A stretch of 5,380 nt of DNA from JACDBD01 sp050743385 (GTDB taxonomy: Bacteria; Actinomycetota; Acidimicrobiia; IMCC26256; JACDBD01). The translations under genes and the position numbers were made by a program. Below the pieces are notes generated by a model that saw only the letters and a list, made by a program, of their open reading frames with translations, was not told the DNA's origin and did no database searches. Positions 1 through 5,380 of the stretch are shown here, piece by piece (positions within the stretch are counted from its first letter, which is position 1; each line of letters opens with the position of its first letter). Where the stretch lies: the NCBI GenBank assembly GCA_050743385.1, contig JBOGFJ010000218.1, forward strand, positions 1 to 5,380, given 5' to 3'.

Positions 1-1839
1 CAGCAGATCGAGATGCACATGGAAGAACACGGCGAGACTGGACCGCGGGCCGCGCAGGTTGCCACCTACGCGACCCGTGCCGCGAAGGACGTCGAGGTCG
101 CGGTCGAGAGTCTGCTGCCGGAATGGCGCGACCGCGCCCAGCGCCTCGGCCTGGATGATGTCGCCGTGGCCGCAGTCATTGGCAGAGGGCGATACCGGCG
201 CCCGGCGCCGGTGCCGGGGACGATCCACGCCGACGCGCTGTTCCGGCATCTGGCCATGCCGACCGGCTTGACCGCCCAAGCGGCGAGCTTCGGGCGTCGC
301 GAGGTCCTGGAGGCGATCTGTGCCGCCCTCCCCGAGGGCGCGCGGGTCGAGGAGATCACGCGGCTCGCCGACGCGTTCCTCGCCTCGTCTCATGTCGTGG
401 CGCTCGGCGGGCGGTCGGGGTTGCGTTCCTGTGACGTGATACGACGCTCCGACGGCACGGTCGTGGCCACCCACGCCGATGAGGAGCGCTGGACCACCCC
501 CGAGATGCTTGCCACCGAACGCCACCTCGTCGATCTCGCGGTGAGCCGCCAACACGACCGCATCGGCATCGCCCGCGACGCCCACGTCCGGGTCGCGATC
601 GGCTCGCACCCGTCGCTCTCACCCGAACAGATCGGCATGGTCCGACACATCACGGGCTCGGGAGCCGGCGTCGACGTCGTCGAAGGCGCCGCCGGGAGCG
701 GGAAGACCTCGGCGCTACGCGCCGCGCGCGAGGCTTGGAACGCCTCGGGCAAGCCCGTCGTCGGCTGCGCCCTCGCAGCCCGCGCCGCCGCGCATTTGGA
801 ACAAGACACGGGCATCCCTTCGATGACCCTGGACAGGCTGCTGCGCCACCTGGATCGCCACGGGTCGAACTCGCTCCATGCGAGCACGGTGGTCGTCGTC
901 GATGAAGCCGCCATGGTCGGCTCCCGAAAGCTCGCCCGCCTCCTCGACCACACCGCCGCCGCTGGGGCCAAGGTCGTCCTCGTCGGCGACCACCACCAGC
1001 TCCCCGAGATCGACGCGGGTGGCGCCTTCGCCGGCCTGGCGGCCCGGCTCAACGGCACCGAGCTGGTCGAAAACCGCCGCCAGAGCCTGGCGTGGGAACG
1101 CGCCGCCCTCGCCGAGCTCCGCACCGGCGAACCCGATCGCGCGTTCTCGGCCTACCAGGCGCACGGCCGCGTCCACCACGCGCGCGACCCCGAGCAGCTC
1201 AAAGAGCGCCTTGTCAACGACTGGTGGGCCGCCCGCGCCCGCCACCCCGACAGCATCATGATCGCTACGCGCAACGCGGATGTTGACGACCTCAACCGGC
1301 GCGCCCGTTACCGCCTCGCTGCTGCCGGACGCCTCGGAGCCGACGACCTCATCGCAGGCGGGCGTTCATTCGCAGTCGGCGACGAGATCCTCGCCACCCA
1401 CAACGACTACCGACTCGGCGTCCTCAACGGCACCCGGGCGACCATCACCAGCATCGATCCCGCCGCCGGAACGATCCACGCCCGGACCGACGAGCGCGAT
1501 CTCGTCCTACCGCCCACCTATGCGGACGCCGGGCACCTCACGCACGCGTACGCGGTGACCTTCCACAAGGCCCAGGGCATCACGGTCAGCGAAGGCTTCG
1601 TGCTCGCCGACGACACGCTCGACCGCGAGCGCGCCTACACCGGCCTTTCCCGAGGAGCGCAGCGAAACTCGCTCTACGTGGCCGACCCGCCCGATGACCG
1701 GGCGGACGAACGCCATGCCCCGGAACCCGCGAGCGATGCAGTGGTCCGGGCGCGCCGGGCGATCGCGCGCATGCGAACGGAGTCCATGGCTATTGACAAT
1801 GTGCCGGCTCCCGAACCGGGTATCGGGCTCGACCTCTAG
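1..1839 (+). CDS. MobF-family conjugative relaxase, C-terminal helicase part (5' end outside window)
   Basis: This is the C-terminal part of a TraA/TrwC-like relaxase-helicase, which nicks the transfer origin and unwinds plasmid DNA during conjugation. The frame is open to the first base, and the residues just before the first ATG (13) continue the family-like stretch HGETGPRAAQVATYATR. The true start and the roughly 300-residue relaxase domain therefore lie upstream. Counting from codon 13, the superfamily-1 RecD/TraI helicase motifs are: Walker A GAAGSGKT 225-232, Walker B VVVVDEA with D297/E298, motif III GDHHQLP 325-331, motif IV-like ENRRQ 353-357, motif V THAYAVTFHKAQG 510-522, and motif VI ERAYTGLSR ending at R547. 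All key residues are present, so the helicase should be active. The tail after motif VI is short, about 60 residues, and ends in TAG. No terminator is visible before the next gene. A RecD2-like helicase is the alternative, but the ARAAQVATYATR stretch favours MobF. Confidence 0.9.
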   Translation, partial: QQIEMHMEEHGETGPRAAQVATYATRAAKDVEVAVESLLPEWRDRAQRLGLDDVAVAAVIGRGRYRRPAPVPGTIHADALFRHLAMPTGLTAQAASFGRREVLEAICAALPEGARVEEITRLADAFLASSHVVALGGRSGLRSCDVIRRSDGTVVATHADEERWTTPEMLATERHLVDLAVSRQHDRIGIARDAHVRVAIGSHPSLSPEQIGMVRHITGSGAGVDVVEGAAGSGKTSALRAAREAWNASGKPVVGCALAARAAAHLEQDTGIPSMTLDRLLRHLDRHGSNSLHASTVVVVDEAAMVGSRKLARLLDHTAAAGAKVVLVGDHHQLPEIDAGGAFAGLAARLNGTELVENRRQSLAWERAALAELRTGEPDRAFSAYQAHGRVHHARDPEQLKERLVNDWWAARARHPDSIMIATRNADVDDLNRRARYRLAAAGRLGADDLIAGGRSFAVGDEILATHNDYRLGVLNGTRATITSIDPAAGTIHARTDERDLVLPPTYADAGHLTHAYAVTFHKAQGITVSEGFVLADDTLDRERAYTGLSRGAQRNSLYVADPPDDRADERHAPEPASDAVVRARRAIARMRTESMAIDNVPAPEPGIGLDL

Positions 1840-1842
1840 GTG

Positions 1843-1899
1843 ATGCGTGTGGCGAGCCAGGTCAACGTCTGTGGTGACGAGGCTGTGGTGGTTCTGTGA
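1843..1899 (+). other. Possible 18-codon leader ORF ahead of the MFS gene
   Basis: An ATG at 1843, three bases after the relaxase stop, opens an 18-codon ORF (MRVASQVNVCGDEAVVVL). It ends in TGA at 1897-1899, whose last base is the A of a candidate ATG for the MFS gene. The TGATG overlap is the usual layout for translational coupling. No convincing Shine-Dalgarno site precedes it, and an ORF this short in GC-rich DNA can easily arise by chance. The 56-base gap contains no other gene or terminator that I can see. Confidence 0.2.
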
Positions 1900-3111
1900 T
1901 GCGGGGACACAGGTGGCGGGTCCTTCGCCGTCCCGCCTTCCGTCAGGTCTTCGTCGCGCACGCGATTTCCCGTGCAGGTGACGCGTTCAACACGGTCGCC
2001 CTCGTTGTGCTGGTTCCGCCTCACGGGTTCCGGACTCGGTGTGGCGGGAACGGTTGCCTTCGAGATCGTCCCGATCTTGTTGCTCAGCCCGATCGCGGGC
2101 CTCGCCGCGGATCGACTCCCGCGCCGAAGTGTGATGATCGCTGCGGACGTGGCTCGGGTTGTGTTCGCCGGCCTGCTTGCCATCTCGCACTCGTCCGTGG
2201 CGCTGGCGTACGGCGTGGCGTTCGGTCTGTCGACGGGCTCGGTGTTCTTCAACCCGGCAGCGGCTTCGCTCGTACCGGACGTGGTCGACGACGATGAGCT
2301 CGTGGCAGCGAACTCGCTGCTTTGGACGGTCGCGGTGGTCGCGCAGATCGTGTTCGCGCCGCTTGCCGGCGCCCTGATCGCCGGCGTCGGGGTCGGCGCG
2401 GCGTTCGGACTCAACGCGCTGTCGTTCGTGGCGTCGGCGGCGGCCCTCGTGGCCCTGCGGGCAGGTCGCGAGCCGGCGGCCGTGACGGGCGGGCGCAGCT
2501 GGCACGGTGTCGCTGAAGGCTTCCGAGTCGTCAGGTCCAGCGCGCTGCTCGGGCGCCTGGCTGTGGTGCAGCCACTGGCCGCGCTGTCGGCCGGTGCCAC
2601 GGGCGGGCTGCTGCTCGTGCTGGCCGACGAGCGCTTTGGGCTCGGCCCGTCGGGGTTCGGTGTCCTGCTGGCGGCGATTGGCGTCGGTGCGGCGGTTGGA
2701 CCGCTCGTGCTGGGCCGGTTCATCCGTCCCGGCGTTCGCGGCTGGCTCTATGGGCCGCTCGTACTGCGTGGGGGCGTGGACTTGACTCTCGCCGCCACGA
2801 CGCATGGCGTTGTTGCGGGAGGAGCGCTCGGCGCCTACGGCGTTGGTACGTCGACGGGGATGGTTGCGTTCCAGTCGACGGTGCAGACCGAGGTCGCGAG
2901 CAAGTGGCGCGGGCGGGTGTTTGCGCTCTTCGACGTCCTCTGGAACGGCGCACGACTGATCTCGCTCGGGCTGGGCGGTGTCTTGGCCGACGCCGCCGGC
3001 ATTCGCACGGTCTACGTAGCCGGTGGCGCGCTGCTCCTCGCTGCCGCGACGATTGGGTTCGCGGGCGGCGGTCCGCGCCGTGCACCGGACGCCCCCGCAG
3101 AAGAGTCTTAG
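1896..3111 (+). pseudogene. MFS transporter (MFS_3-like exporter) with an apparent frameshift
   Basis: This encodes a major facilitator superfamily efflux protein of the inner membrane; the substrate is unknown. The N-terminus (LRRPAFRQVFVAHAISRAGD then AFNTVALVVL, transmembrane helix 1) is in the frame starting at GTG 1896/ATG 1899. The continuation FRLTGSGLGVAGTVAFEI and everything after it is in the +1 frame. Joining them at about 2010-2016 restores the family pattern VVLVFRLTGSG and gives about 405 residues, normal for the family. The longest single-frame ORF (ATG 1972 to 3111, 379 codons) begins with about 13 residues that are out of frame and lacks helix 1. Family marks include the motif-A loop GLAADRLPRR (2098-2127), FFNPAAASLVPDVV, and the second-half repeat WRGRVFALFDVLWNGARL. 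The rest of the gene is open and well conserved, so the break is either a recent mutation (2-base loss or 1-base gain) or a sequence error. No strong ribosome site precedes either start. It lies 56 bases after the relaxase and may share its transcript. Confidence 0.85.
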
Positions 3112-3142
3112 GGACGCGTCGAGTGACCGGACGTCGACTTGG

Positions 3143-3168
3143 CCGCGACGGCGATTTACTCGTCGCGG
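3143..3168. terminator. Hairpin at the convergent gene ends, possible bidirectional terminator
   Basis: CCGCGACG at 3143-3150 and CGTCGCGG at 3161-3168 form a perfect 8-bp inverted repeat around a 10-base loop. The loop contains the TAA stop of the minus-strand thioesterase (3156-3158). The site lies just past the MFS stop (3111), where the two genes converge. There is no U tract on either side, so it would be a non-canonical terminator. Such repeats also arise by chance in GC-rich DNA. Confidence 0.35.
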
Positions 3169-3644
3169 AGGTACGCGCTGTCGTCGCTAGTGAGCTCGGC
3201 GCCGATCGCGTCAGCGGCCTGCGCGGGCCCGAGGGGCACGAAGCTGGCGCGGGCGGTCGCGCACGCGTGTCCTGAGGCGTCGATAACCTCGGCTTCGCAC
3301 GTGAGCTCATTGTCGCTGCGGTTGGTGACGCGCGCCCGTACGCGGTGCGGTGCGCTGACTCGGACGGGGCGATCGAAACGGGTGGTGATCTCCTGGGTTA
3401 CCGCGAACGAGCCGGCCACGGCGATGGTGGCCCACGCCATGGCTTCGTCGAGAACGGCGAGGACGACTCCGCCGTGCACATAGCTCGGAGCGCCAGAGAA
3501 GCGCTCGTCGAGCTTCAGTTCGGCGACGACCTCGTCGCTGGTTGGATCATGGAAGAAGGGGATCTGGAGCCCGGCCTCGTTGCGGGCTTCGCACACGAAG
3601 CAGTTCGACTCGAAGCCCCACCGGTCGTTGTCGAGTCGCTGCAC
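3156..3644 (-). CDS. PaaI-like hotdog-fold thioesterase
   Basis: This is a 162-residue single-domain hotdog protein, predicted cytosolic, of the PaaI/YbgC-like acyl-CoA thioesterase type. It would hydrolyse an acyl- or aryl-CoA; the substrate cannot be read from the sequence. From the GTG start, an N-terminal NCFVCEARNEAGL (14-26) matches the family's CFxCGxxNPxGL opening. VHGGVVLAVLDEAMAWA (56-72) is the hotdog helix with HGG 57-59 and acidic candidates D66/E67. The stretch TTRFDRPVRV follows as the next conserved strand. The start is GTG 3644 because GGAGGT (3650-3655) lies 5 bases upstream. In-frame ATGs at 3671, 3677 and 3917 lack such a site, and the extra sequence from 3917 is a low-complexity shadow of the next gene. 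It is the last gene of a leftward cluster, 58 bases after the 286-aa gene, with its own strong ribosome site. It converges with the MFS gene. Confidence 0.88.
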   Translation of the reverse strand: MQRLDNDRWGFESNCFVCEARNEAGLQIPFFHDPTSDEVVAELKLDERFSGAPSYVHGGVVLAVLDEAMAWATIAVAGSFAVTQEITTRFDRPVRVSAPHRVRARVTNRSDNELTCEAEVIDASGHACATARASFVPLGPAQAADAIGAELTSDDSAYLRDE

Positions 3645-3649
3645 GGGAC

Positions 3650-3655
3650 ACCTCC
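3650..3655 (-). promoter_or_regulatory. Strong ribosome binding site fixing the GTG start of the thioesterase
   Basis: On the minus strand this reads GGAGGT, followed by 5 bases (GTCCC) and GTG at 3644. It is a perfect Shine-Dalgarno core at ideal spacing. None of the in-frame ATGs further upstream has a comparable site, so this decides the start. Confidence 0.8.
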
Positions 3656-3702
3656 TGTGGTCGTCGGTCATCGGCATCGGAAGCAGATCCGCACCACTGG
3701 TG

Positions 3703-4563
3703 TCAGTGCGTGGACCGGGGAGTCCCGGTCGCGAATGCGCGCTGTCGGGGCCGGACGAGTGCGAGGAAGGTGCAGCCCTGTCCGCGGGTGTGGAGGTAGT
3801 CTTCCCCCTCGTCGAGCCCGACGGCTTCGAAGAGCTGGAGCTGGAAGGAGCGGCATTCGTTGGTGGTCGGTTTCGTCGACCAGCGCCATCCGCCCGAGAA
3901 TGCGTGGGCGAAGGCACGGATGTCGGCTCGCACCCGCCGGTCGCTCTTGCGCACGACGAGCCGGGGATGGAAGGCGTGCTGGGCAGGGTCGAGGTGGTGG
4001 GGGTCGGTCATGGTCGTGCCGCCGCCACAGGAGCCGCCCAGGCCGTTGAGGGTCCCGCGGCCTCCGAAGAAGAAGTCGCGCACCCGGATCGGGCAGCGAT
4101 GGGGCCACCAGCCGTAGCTCTCCGTCCTGTCGATCTCCATCCACCAGTGCCCGAAGGTGTCGCCCACGCGGGGGTTGATGCGTTTGACGACGACATAGGG
4201 AAGGACCCGGGGCGCCGGCGGGCGGCGCAGCGCACGCAGCGCGTCGACGAACCGGTCCGGCTCGAGCGTGGCGGCGCGGGGCGGGCGACGCCGCAGATCG
4301 ATGGCACTGAGCGCCGCCCGCAAGATCCGAGGGCGGGGATCGGCGACCATCAAGGGCGGCGAGGACGATTGGCGCCTCCGGCGGCCCGAGCGGATGTGCC
4401 AGACGACGACTGCTGCGACCGCCCCGGTGAAGAGAATCGCCGCGATGAACGCGAGTCGACGACCAACCGCGGCGGTCCGCTTCACGGGGGCCTGCGCCGG
4501 CCGGGCGGGACGGTCAACGTCGTCAACTGCGCGCCGCGGTGCGGCAGGTGCGTTAACGACCAT
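3703..4563 (-). CDS. Single-pass membrane protein of unknown function with HWW/ESYGWWP and NECRSF motifs
   Basis: This 286-residue protein belongs to no family I can name with confidence. A Pro/Arg-rich N-terminus (1-37) is followed by one hydrophobic helix at about 38-56 (LAFIAAILFTGAVAAVVVWH) and a basic stop-transfer stretch RSGRRRR. An Arg/Pro-rich linker follows, then a folded domain from about 118. That domain contains PYVVVKRINP, GDTFGHWWMEIDRTESYGWWP (pieces at 134-154), a Gly-rich loop GGSCGGG (176-182), FHPRLVVRKSDRRVRADI (198-215) and TNECRSFQLQLFEAVGL (234-250). H139 on a predicted strand and C237 at the start of a predicted helix, in that order, recall permuted papain-like (LRAT/YiiX) cysteine enzymes. 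This is a hypothesis from motif order only. The ATG lies 5 bases after the stop of the upstream small gene, so translational coupling is likely. The start has no strong ribosome site of its own. Confidence 0.72.
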   Translation of the reverse strand: MVVNAPAAPRRAVDDVDRPARPAQAPVKRTAAVGRRLAFIAAILFTGAVAAVVVWHIRSGRRRRQSSSPPLMVADPRPRILRAALSAIDLRRRPPRAATLEPDRFVDALRALRRPPAPRVLPYVVVKRINPRVGDTFGHWWMEIDRTESYGWWPHRCPIRVRDFFFGGRGTLNGLGGSCGGGTTMTDPHHLDPAQHAFHPRLVVRKSDRRVRADIRAFAHAFSGGWRWSTKPTTNECRSFQLQLFEAVGLDEGEDYLHTRGQGCTFLALVRPRQRAFATGTPRSTH

Positions 4564-4568
4564 GGCGC

Positions 4569-4775
4569 CTACTTGCCCTTCTTCGCCTTTTTACGGCGCG
4601 TCCGTGGCCCGTTTCCCTTCTTCTTGATGTCCTTCTTTTCGTCCTTCATGCTCCCGCCACCGTCGTTGGCGACGAGGTCGTTGACCAGCGGAAGAGCTCG
4701 CACCAGCCGCGATGCGGCGGCCGCAGCCCCGACGATCGCGAGCGCTCCACCGGCTGCGACGTGTCGTGCGCGCAT
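4569..4775 (-). CDS. Small membrane protein with a lysine/arginine-rich C-terminal tail
   Basis: This is a 68-residue hypothetical protein. From ATG 4775, an N-terminal hydrophobic stretch (about 6-21, HVAAGGALAIVGAAAA) could be a membrane helix or signal anchor. A short amphipathic segment (SRLVRALPLVNDLVAN) and a Gly hinge (39-41) follow. The tail from about 44 to 68 is dominated by Lys and Arg (KDEKKDIKKK, RRKKAKKGK). The start is set by GAGGAG (4781-4786), 5 bases upstream. The in-frame ATG at 4838 would add 21 residues without such a site and would run through the intergenic inverted repeat. It is the first gene of the leftward cluster, and its TAG stop is 5 bases from the next ATG. The tail is unusually A/T-rich in DNA for this window because of AAG runs. 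It could bind nucleic acid, acidic polymers or lipids, but no function is established. I do not recognise a family. Confidence 0.65.
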   Translation of the reverse strand: MRARHVAAGGALAIVGAAAAASRLVRALPLVNDLVANDGGGSMKDEKKDIKKKGNGPRTRRKKAKKGK

Positions 4776-4780
4776 GGGAT

Positions 4781-4786
4781 CTCCTC
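4781..4786 (-). promoter_or_regulatory. Ribosome binding site of the small basic-tail protein
   Basis: On the minus strand this reads GAGGAG, then 5 bases (ATCCC) and ATG at 4775. It is the only good Shine-Dalgarno site near any in-frame start and therefore selects 4775 over 4838. Confidence 0.7.
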
Positions 4787-4802
4787 GGATCGGAACTGGG
4801 AA

Positions 4803-4838
4803 ACGATAGCGTGTAGTAGATCGTTGGCGTTTCGCCAA
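4803..4838 (-). promoter_or_regulatory. Weak candidate promoter for the leftward three-gene cluster
   Basis: On the minus strand, TTGGCG (4838-4833) could be a -35 box. It is followed after 17 bases by TACACG (4815-4810); TATCGT (4808-4803) is a further -10-like hexamer. A start just downstream would leave a short leader before the GAGGAG site. Neither hexamer is a strong match, so this is only a candidate. The -35 overlaps the inverted repeat described separately. Confidence 0.22.
4824..4838. repeat. Perfect inverted repeat TTGGCG-TTT-CGCCAA in the divergent intergenic region
   Basis: Two perfect 6-bp arms (4824-4829 and 4833-4838) flank a 3-base centre. The repeat lies between the leftward cluster (start 4775) and the rightward oxidoreductase gene (4865 or 4889), in the only divergent promoter region of the window. 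That position fits an operator for a dimeric repressor controlling one or both units. A small RNA hairpin is also possible. I cannot assign it to a regulator family. Confidence 0.4.
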
Positions 4839-4888
4839 GCGTGTGACGACGCCGTACCCCCTTAATGCGCTCCGTCACAGATCGAAGC

Positions 4889-5380
4889 ATGCGACTCACA
4901 CCTCAGTCCCGCACTGCCGATGAGACTGCTCGGCTCCCGGCCGCATTGGCGGGCTTCGTCGCCGCCGGCGTCGCGCTGGGGATCACGGAGCTGCTCTCCG
5001 GGATCAATCGTCGCGTCCCGCCCCTGATCGTCGCGGTAGGAGACCTGGTCGTCGACTGGGCCCCGAGGATCGTTATCGAGTCGGGGATTGCTGGGCTCGG
5101 GGCCCGGAGCAAGGCGACCCTGCTTCTCGGGATCGTGACCGTGTCGCTGGTAGTAGGGGCGCTGCTTGGTGCGCTCGCGGCGCGTCGCCCGTGGCCGGCC
5201 GTGGTGGGATTCTCGACGTTCGGCCTGTTCGGTGCGCTCGCGGGCGCGCGCGACCCGCAAGCCCTCGCCGTGCTCGGGTTCGCATCGGCTCTGCTCGCCG
5301 TCGAGGCCGGGATCGGAACCTTCATCGGCGTGCTCCGCGTGCGGCGACCGGGTCCGCAGCTCGATGGCGCCGCTCTCCCG
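4889..5380 (+). CDS. Membrane-anchored molybdopterin-dependent oxidoreductase (sulfite-oxidase type), N-terminal part
   Basis: The frame stays open to the right edge, giving 164 visible codons with no stop. The protein is almost entirely hydrophobic, with likely helices at about 16-36, 46-60, 76-98, 103-120 and 126-149, and short basic loops (RR at 41-42, AARRP at 98-101, RVRRP at 150-154). The pattern AALAGFVAAGVALGITELL, then PPLIVAVGDLVVDWAP, then SKATLLLGIVTVSL is characteristic, from memory, of the N-terminal membrane domain fused to sulfite-oxidase-like molybdopterin oxidoreductases in Actinobacteria. The catalytic domain would begin just past the window, so the enzymatic assignment rests on the anchor alone. 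The start is uncertain: ATG 4889 has a weak GAAG upstream, and in-frame ATG 4865 has none; a TGA at 4844-4846 bounds both. It is divergent from the three-gene cluster. A plain multi-pass membrane protein is the alternative. Confidence 0.72.
   Translation, partial: MRLTPQSRTADETARLPAALAGFVAAGVALGITELLSGINRRVPPLIVAVGDLVVDWAPRIVIESGIAGLGARSKATLLLGIVTVSLVVGALLGALAARRPWPAVVGFSTFGLFGALAGARDPQALAVLGFASALLAVEAGIGTFIGVLRVRRPGPQLDGAALP

Noticed and set aside
390..1124. 244-codon minus-strand ORF opposite the relaxase
   Set aside because: It is antisense to intact helicase motifs (Walker A, Walker B, GDHHQLP) and has no recognisable domain.
2007..2020. Programmed ribosomal frameshift in the MFS gene
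   Set aside because: There is no slippery heptamer, no in-frame stop at the shift point and no clear downstream hairpin. Mutation or sequence error is simpler.
1836..2723. 295-codon minus-strand ORF opposite the MFS gene
   Set aside because: The product is a Ser/Thr/Ala/Pro-rich low-complexity string with no domain. The plus strand carries clear MFS motifs over the same bases.
3645..3917. N-terminal extension of the thioesterase up to ATG 3917
   Set aside because: The extension is Ser/Pro-rich, overlaps the 3' end of the 286-aa gene in another frame, and lacks a ribosome site. GTG 3644 has a perfect one.
3580..4809. 409-codon plus-strand ORF across the middle of the window
   Set aside because: It runs antisense to parts of three minus-strand genes that have good starts, ribosome sites or family motifs. 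Its product is low-complexity, and its Phe-rich end is the complement of the Lys-rich tail. Long antisense frames are common in GC-rich DNA.
1..5380. CRISPR array, tRNA/rRNA gene, insertion sequence or attachment-site repeat
   Set aside because: By reading both strands I saw no regularly spaced repeats, cloverleaf-like sequence, transposase motifs or long direct repeats. A covariance-model or repeat search was not possible here.

Overview
This is a high-GC window whose gene families and codon use suggest an actinobacterium. It carries a MobF-type conjugative relaxase/helicase of the actinobacterial TraA style, an MFS_3-like exporter, and the membrane-anchored N-terminus of a molybdopterin oxidoreductase of a kind common in Actinobacteria. 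The taxonomic call is an inference from family resemblance and base composition, not from a marker gene. I saw no rRNA, tRNA, CRISPR array or insertion sequence.

Left part, plus strand (1-3111). The window opens inside a large MobF relaxase gene. Only its C-terminal RecD/TraI-type helicase part is visible, with all the main helicase motifs intact. Fifty-six bases later comes an MFS exporter gene. Its N-terminal helix and the rest of the protein lie in different frames, so it carries an apparent frameshift near 2010-2016. A possible 18-codon leader ORF fills the gap between the two genes, and its stop overlaps a candidate MFS start.

Middle part, minus strand (3156-4775). Three genes read leftwards as a probable operon: a small membrane protein with a strongly basic tail (68 aa), a single-pass membrane protein of unknown function (286 aa) that follows after only 5 bases, and a PaaI-like hotdog-fold thioesterase (162 aa). 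The thioesterase start is fixed by a perfect GGAGGT site in front of a GTG codon. The thioesterase and MFS genes converge, and a strong hairpin sits at the junction.

Right part, plus strand (4865/4889 to the edge). A gene divergent from the three-gene cluster encodes the multi-helix membrane domain of what looks like a sulfite-oxidase-type molybdopterin oxidoreductase. The catalytic domain would lie beyond the window. The divergent intergenic region holds a perfect 6-bp inverted repeat.

The relaxase marks a conjugative plasmid or an integrated conjugative element. The genes to the right look like ordinary chromosomal or accessory genes, so the window may straddle an element boundary or show cargo genes. 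The least understood and most interesting part is the 286-aa membrane protein with its small basic partner. Its His-then-Cys motif layout resembles a permuted papain-like (LRAT/YiiX) fold, but that is a hypothesis only.
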